A stretch of DNA of 64,000 nt from Citrobacter freundii (GTDB lineage: Bacteria > Pseudomonadota > Gammaproteobacteria > Enterobacterales > Enterobacteriaceae), in contig NZ_JAALBX010000009.1 in NCBI RefSeq assembly GCF_011077955.1, positions 1-64,000 on the forward strand. The letters are read 5' to 3'. Positions 60,564-64,000 of the stretch are shown here, piece by piece (position 1 is the first letter of the stretch; every line of letters begins with the position of its first letter). Below the pieces are notes generated by a model, which saw only the letters and a list, made by a program, of their open reading frames with translations, was not told the origin of the DNA and searched no databases. Position numbers and translations under genes: made by a program.

Positions 60564-61066
60564 GCGGCAACCTCTTCAGCAATATTCCCCTCAACCAGAA
60601 AACCTTCAGACAGCGACATACCCTGATGAACAACAATGAACGATGATGTTTGTGACGTTCCGATGGTTTCATCACCATTGCTGAGATGACTGCCCACCAG
60701 AACTGCCCCGCGCCCGGTATTGTCACAACTGGCTTTTCCTGCACCGCTAGTGATAGTTGCCGTTGTTCCATCGGGATAAACAATGGTATCGCCAACCAGA
60801 CCGACACGACCTTCTGCCCCGTTTTCATCATGGACGAACAACGGTGAGGAGCCTGTTTTCAGCACCCCGCCATCACGGGTCACACTTCCTTCCGCAGCGA
60901 AACGACAGACAGCAATTACCGTGTGAAGGCAATCGTATTCTTCCTGCTCTGCAATAATCTTACGCGCGTCATCATTCATTCCGGCAAGTTGTTCCGCCGT
61001 AAAGGATGGCTGGTTTAACGATACCAGCATTTCAGACGTAACATCATTGGTATATTGCTGACTCAT
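60560..61066 (-). CDS. PAAR-like protein upstream of the effector
   Basis: 168 residues. The N-terminal third is helical (SEMLVSLNQPSFTAEQLAGM). The rest resembles PAAR repeats: SVTRDGGVLKTGSSPLFVHD, RVGLVGDTIVYPDGTTATIT, GRGAVLVGSHLSNGDETIGT. Coupled to the effector gene through an ATGA overlap, so the two are made together. It may be an adaptor or a second tip protein. The family assignment is from motif pattern only. Confidence 0.7.
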   Translation of the reverse strand: MSQQYTNDVTSEMLVSLNQPSFTAEQLAGMNDDARKIIAEQEEYDCLHTVIAVCRFAAEGSVTRDGGVLKTGSSPLFVHDENGAEGRVGLVGDTIVYPDGTTATITSGAGKASCDNTGRGAVLVGSHLSNGDETIGTSQTSSFIVVHQGMSLSEGFLVEGNIAEEVAA

Positions 61067-61758
61067 AATAATATCCTTTTATTAATATAGTTAAATCTTT
61101 CACATCCTTATAATAACACCGGTACTATTGCCGACAAAAAAAGTCCACGACCCTGAGAACCGTGCCAGATCTGTTTTTTTCTTCCAGTTACACTTAATGC
61201 AACCTTGTAACCAAAAGAACACGTTATTCTGGTAAGCAAAAGAAAGAGTATTGCCTGTTCCCCCCCAGAGTTTTTGCATCAAAGATTTATATCGACTGCC
61301 ATGGCGTCGATCACTAAAAACGACAGCACTAATTTCCGCATCGGGCCATAAGAGTGAAGTATGTTCCTGACTATCCATATGTGTCTCGCCCTGAAAATAA
61401 CGTAAACAAGCTATCTTATTAATTGTAATCATGGGTGGTCGCACGTTTGGCCGTGCGCTTAAATAAAATCCGTCATGGAGATAATATCTTTGACTCTTTA
61501 TTATTTTTTCGTAATTAGTTTTCCTGCAAATTATTCACAAAAAAATTAAGTCAGTATCAGCTATAAACATGACGTCTATTATTGATTATTTAGAAAACCA
61601 ACTGGCTAAAATATCCAATTAAGGACATTGATGATCATAATATCCAATATCATAGATGATGTTATTTTTTGATAGATTCGGTTTGTTTCCTAGATGAAGC
61701 AAATAAACACCCTGGATACAGTCCTGTCAGCATTCAAGAAAAAGGACGTTAAAAGACT
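61067..61758. other. AT-rich upstream region of the effector operon
   Basis: About 690 bp. It contains one doubtful open frame (listed separately) and strongly AT-rich DNA between 61480 and 61690. It probably includes the operon promoter, which I could not define. Confidence 0.4.
61100..61378 (-). CDS. Doubtful hypothetical protein
   Basis: 92 residues from the ATG at 61378 (MDSQEHTSLLWPDAEISAVV), with CAGGGCGAG upstream as a possible ribosome site. Rich in Trp, Lys and Phe near the end (WLQGCIKCNWKKKTDLARFS). No family recognised. It may be a fragment of a longer gene. It lies upstream of the PAAR-like gene on the same strand. Confidence 0.35.
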   Translation of the reverse strand: MDSQEHTSLLWPDAEISAVVFSDRRHGSRYKSLMQKLWGGTGNTLSFAYQNNVFFWLQGCIKCNWKKKTDLARFSGSWTFFVGNSTGVIIRM

Positions 61759-61830
61759 AAAGGTAAAGGTAAAGGTAAAGGTAAAGGTAAAGGTAAAGGT
61801 AAAGGTAAAGGTAAAGGTAAAGGTAAAGGT
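61759..61830. repeat. Perfect hexanucleotide tandem repeat (AAAGGT)x12
   Basis: Twelve uninterrupted copies of AAAGGT. It lies inside a 52-codon open frame on the plus strand (61694-61852) that would encode MKQINTLDTVLSAFKKKDVK, then RL, twelve Lys-Val pairs and REHKGN. No ribosome site precedes that frame, so coding is unproven. Unit length is a multiple of three, so copy-number change would alter length without changing frame. Confidence 0.95.
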
Positions 61831-61852
61831 AAGAGAACATAAGGGTAACTGA

Positions 61853-62200
61853 CCTGCCTTAAAAGGCCTGAAAACCAAAAGGCAGAACGTATTGAATATC
61901 GGACCGGCGAAATGACCCGCTGCACATAATACGCCTTATTCCTTCTGCGTCAGATGCCGCTTTCTGCCAAATCGTAATGTACTACAATACCCGCGCAGCC
62001 CCGAACTGACAGGCAATAGCAGTCATCTGCTATTGCCTTGAACTGCTGTTGATGTGTGCAGCACGACGTTCAAAGGTGGCTCAGGCAGGGCAGCCTTCGG
62101 GCTGGCCGGTGTCCTGTTAGGCCGGCGCCTGTTCTGGGCCATCACCATGAGCGTGAGAACTCCGATGATGGCCTGTTACCCCTGACAGGAGAACAGCTTC
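61853..62200. other. Gene-free spacer before the chimeric frame
   Basis: About 350 bp, less AT-rich than the effector region. It includes the hairpin at 62011-62038 and ends with ACAGGAGAACAGCTTC, a good ribosome site for the ATG at 62201. Confidence 0.45.
62011..62038. other. Perfect 12-bp hairpin
   Basis: AGGCAATAGCAG and CTGCTATTGCCT around TCAT. It has no adjacent T-run, so it may be an RNA structure or a relic of a mobile element end. Confidence 0.6.
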
Positions 62201-62961
62201 ATGGTGGTTATTCCGCTTTCTGAACTCAGAAAAAAGCTCGATCGCCACTGTTATATTCCCCAGCACTGTGAAGATAATGACGAACTGATCCAGCTTCTGG
62301 ATTTACGGGGCCCCACTCGGGCGGGTGTGCTGCAGCATGACAGTATTCTGCGCTGGGTGGATGAGGCCGATGCATGGAAGGCGCGTTTTCCTTCCCGATC
62401 TTTGTCCCGCGCCGATCAGTATCCGCTTCACCTTGCCCTTAAAATCCACTGCCCCCATGCTCTTGCAGAGTCCCGTACCATGACTGTCCAGGCCGACTGT
62501 GAAAACTATATCCAGGATAAATTACACCACCTCCGTCAGTTGCTGGCCTCAGTTATCTACGGCTTTGTCCTGCGTCTCACGGAGTTCCGTTTTGATGGCG
62601 ATCACCCGCAGCTCCCCGGGCATCTGGCGTTTATTTTCCCCGGTGAACATGACCAGGATAAATGCATGAGCGACAACACTATCATCAAGGCATTGCGCGT
62701 GATGGGCGACAACACATGGAAAGAGATCTGCGGTCACGGCTTCCGGGCGATGGCGTGCAGCGCGCTGAGTTAGTCGGGGCTGTGGACTAAAGAGGCGATT
62801 GAAAAGCAGATGAGCCATCAGGAAAGAAACAGCGTGCGTGCCGCCTTTATTCATAAGGCTGAGTATCTGGAAGAAAGGATCAATATGATGCAGTGGTGGG
62901 CGGATTATCTTTATACAAATACTGAGCAGTATTTGACGCCTTACCAGTATCCAGAAACCTG
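62201..62961 (+). pseudogene. Chimera: unknown N-terminal protein joined to an integrase 3' end
   Basis: A well-placed start (ACAGGAGAACAGCTTC before ATG) opens a frame of about 136 codons that I do not recognise (MVVIPLSELRKKLDRHCYIP; HLRQLLASVIYGFVLRLTEF). Near 62605 it runs in frame into the C-terminal domain of a P4-type integrase (LPGHLAFIFPGEHDQDKCMS). An in-frame TAG at 62771-62773 then interrupts it, and the integrase reading resumes to 62961 (AAFIHKAEYLEERINMMQWW). Formed by recombination or deletion; the hybrid product may still be made up to the TAG. Confidence 0.75.
62611..62950 (+). repeat. Direct repeat B: integrase 3' end
   Basis: Second copy of the 340-bp segment at 58200-58539, same orientation. 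It carries the TAG stop not found in copy A. Confidence 0.9.
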
Positions 62962-63269
62962 AAGGAAGCATCATAACGTTCCCTCCTGTTTTGGTCGTTC
63001 TTTGCCCCGTTCAGAGGCAAAGAACGACCAGCGCGTAATAATCAACAGAAATGAGTTGCTTTAGCGTGTGTCAGAATTCTATAGGGCGACATGCGGCTGT
63101 CCCTGTGATTGTTTCAGCCCATAATAGTAACAAATGCGAAGCACCGAAGATCTACCACCGACCAATGGTGAACCAGTGGAAGCGCGTACCCGTAAGGGAA
63201 TGATCGCCAGTCTCATAGAAACCATTACTTAATGAATTAGCCCGCTTTTTTACACGAGCGTATTCGTTT
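62962..63269. other. Spacer with a strong inverted repeat
   Basis: About 310 bp without a gene. Arms TGGTCGTTCTTTGCC (62992-63006) and GGCAAAGAACGACCA (63016-63030) pair perfectly around a 9-nt loop. The rest shows no clear motif. Confidence 0.6.
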
Positions 63270-63695
63270 TTAGAACTCACGAGATACCGTTAAATAACCA
63301 TTGAACCTTACAGAGCATTCATCGTTATTTAGCAAACTGGACGCTATGAAAACATCACGCTTGCCTTTGCTGTCGGTGTAAGTGTATTTGGCCGTCAGAT
63401 TGAGTACATCCTTGTCGTAGTAAACGTTGTAATAGTCTTTGACAGAAAGACCATTCCCCCCTTTTGCATCAGCCTGCGCAAGCTGATGCGCAAAAATGTC
63501 TGAAACTGGCTCAATACTCAAGATTTCGACCTTCGTTTTACCACGATCGATACCTTTCACTCCGTCTTTACTCACGGCAGATAAAAGCATCTCTTCGTTG
63601 TAGTGACCCGGCCCAGCACACTCGCTACCCGGAAGATCAGTAGCATGACCAGTGAATGGCAGCATCGCCAGAACCAGAACATAGCGACCAATCAT
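63270..63695 (-). CDS. Periplasmic immunity protein, Tldi1-like
   Basis: 141 residues. Signal peptide MIGRYVLVLAMLPFTGHATD. The mature part (FAHQLAQADAKGGNGLSVKD, YYNVYYDKDVLNLTAKYTYT, NDECSVRFNGYLTVSREF) closely resembles the protein encoded after the Salmonella type VI effector Tlde1, often annotated as a Shiga toxin A-like protein. The ATG overlaps the effector stop by ATGA. It would protect the periplasm from the neighbouring effector domain. Confidence 0.8.
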   Translation of the reverse strand: MIGRYVLVLAMLPFTGHATDLPGSECAGPGHYNEEMLLSAVSKDGVKGIDRGKTKVEILSIEPVSDIFAHQLAQADAKGGNGLSVKDYYNVYYDKDVLNLTAKYTYTDSKGKRDVFIASSLLNNDECSVRFNGYLTVSREF

Positions 63696-63988
63696 CGAAC
63701 CACCTCTAAAGTCGCACCGTGATCTTTACTAACTAACGACCGCGTCGCTGGCCCCATGATGATACAGCCTTCGGACGCGAAGCCTTTAACACCATAGCGC
63801 TTATCACCGTGCATCCTGAAAGTTCGCATATCACGGGAATAAGAATTGCCGCTGATATGGTTGAGGGTGATGGTTAGCGGGCCTCTGCTTGCTTGATGTG
63901 AATTGTTCATTGTTTTCTTTGAAGTAATTAAAAGATGAGATTTGAAAAGTGCCGTCAAACCATTTTTTAAAATTGAATAGCTGTCCAC
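63692..63988 (-). CDS. Tlde1-like (DUF2778) effector C-terminal domain, probably truncated
   Basis: 98 residues from a GTG at 63988; an ATG at 63910 (after 26 codons) is an alternative. From residue 36 (GPLTITLNH) it matches the second half of Tlde1, with the catalytic signature FRMHGDKRYGVKGFASEGCI: H60 and C75 of an L,D-transpeptidase-like fold. Tlde1 cuts and exchanges peptidoglycan stem peptides. The first half of the family (including the GPIPxGxY segment) is missing, and the first 33 residues do not resemble it. Coupled to the immunity gene. Likely a truncated or re-joined effector. Confidence 0.7.
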   Translation of the reverse strand: MDSYSILKNGLTALFKSHLLITSKKTMNNSHQASRGPLTITLNHISGNSYSRDMRTFRMHGDKRYGVKGFASEGCIIMGPATRSLVSKDHGATLEVVR

Positions 63989-64000
63989 CTTCTTAAAGGG

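Noticed and set aside
61759..61830. Tandem hexamer considered as a CRISPR array
   Set aside because: The unit is 6 bp with no spacers and no cas genes nearby, so it is a simple microsatellite. No CRISPR array was seen anywhere in the window.

Overview
The window is a chromosomal segment from a member of the Enterobacteriaceae. The evidence is the gene order (fliE to fliR, rcsA, dsrB, yodD, dsrA, yedP, yedQ, yodC, yedI, yedA, vsr, dcm, yedJ, yedR, a YedS/OmpS1-type porin, serU, mtfA, cbl, nac, amn, erfK, yeeO and four tRNA-Asn genes) and protein similarity to the E. coli/Salmonella/Klebsiella/Enterobacter families recalled from memory. The genus cannot be fixed from sequence alone; a relative of Enterobacter, Kosakonia or Cronobacter is plausible.

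Layout. Positions 1-2.85 kb are a mobile-DNA scar: the 5' end of an IS3-family transposase, an EVE-HNH nuclease gene, two phage gene relics and a broken integrase. Positions 2.88-14.0 kb are the intact fli cluster (fliE divergent from fliFGHIJK and fliLMNOPQR), which encodes the flagellar basal body, C ring, export ATPase and export gate. Positions 14.0-21.5 kb hold regulation and stress genes: rcsA with an RcsAB box, dsrB, yodD, the sRNA DsrA, a sugar phosphatase, the diguanylate cyclase DgcQ, yodC, yedI, yedA and vsr. An adiC-adiA acid-resistance operon (21.6-25.3 kb) lies between vsr and dcm, which are adjacent in E. coli. Then come dcm, yedJ, yedR and a porin.

Positions 30.4-40.0 kb are an accessory block: an AraC-type regulator, a MipA/OmpV protein, an SmvR-like TetR repressor facing a gutted smvA, a complete RND adaptor and pump pair, an AdeRS-like two-component system and a frameshifted TupA-like ATP-grasp gene. 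serU, mtfA and the first tRNA-Asn follow. From 41.7 to 57.6 kb four identical tRNA-Asn genes alternate with cbl/nac, a MazEF-like toxin-antitoxin pair, a branched-chain amino acid-type ABC transporter, amn, a 1.1 kb integrase relic with a remnant att site, a DUF1453-like membrane gene, erfK and yeeO.

Downstream of the fourth tRNA-Asn (57.6-64 kb) is an AT-rich island. It has a deleted P4-type integrase, a second copy of that integrase's 3' end, an orphan type VI secretion (T6SS) module (PAAR-like protein, PAAR-GH19 hydrolase, convergent exported small protein as candidate immunity) and, at the window edge, a Tlde1-like L,D-transpeptidase-fold effector fragment overlapping its probable periplasmic immunity gene. 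No T6SS structural genes are present. This island is the most interesting part of the window.
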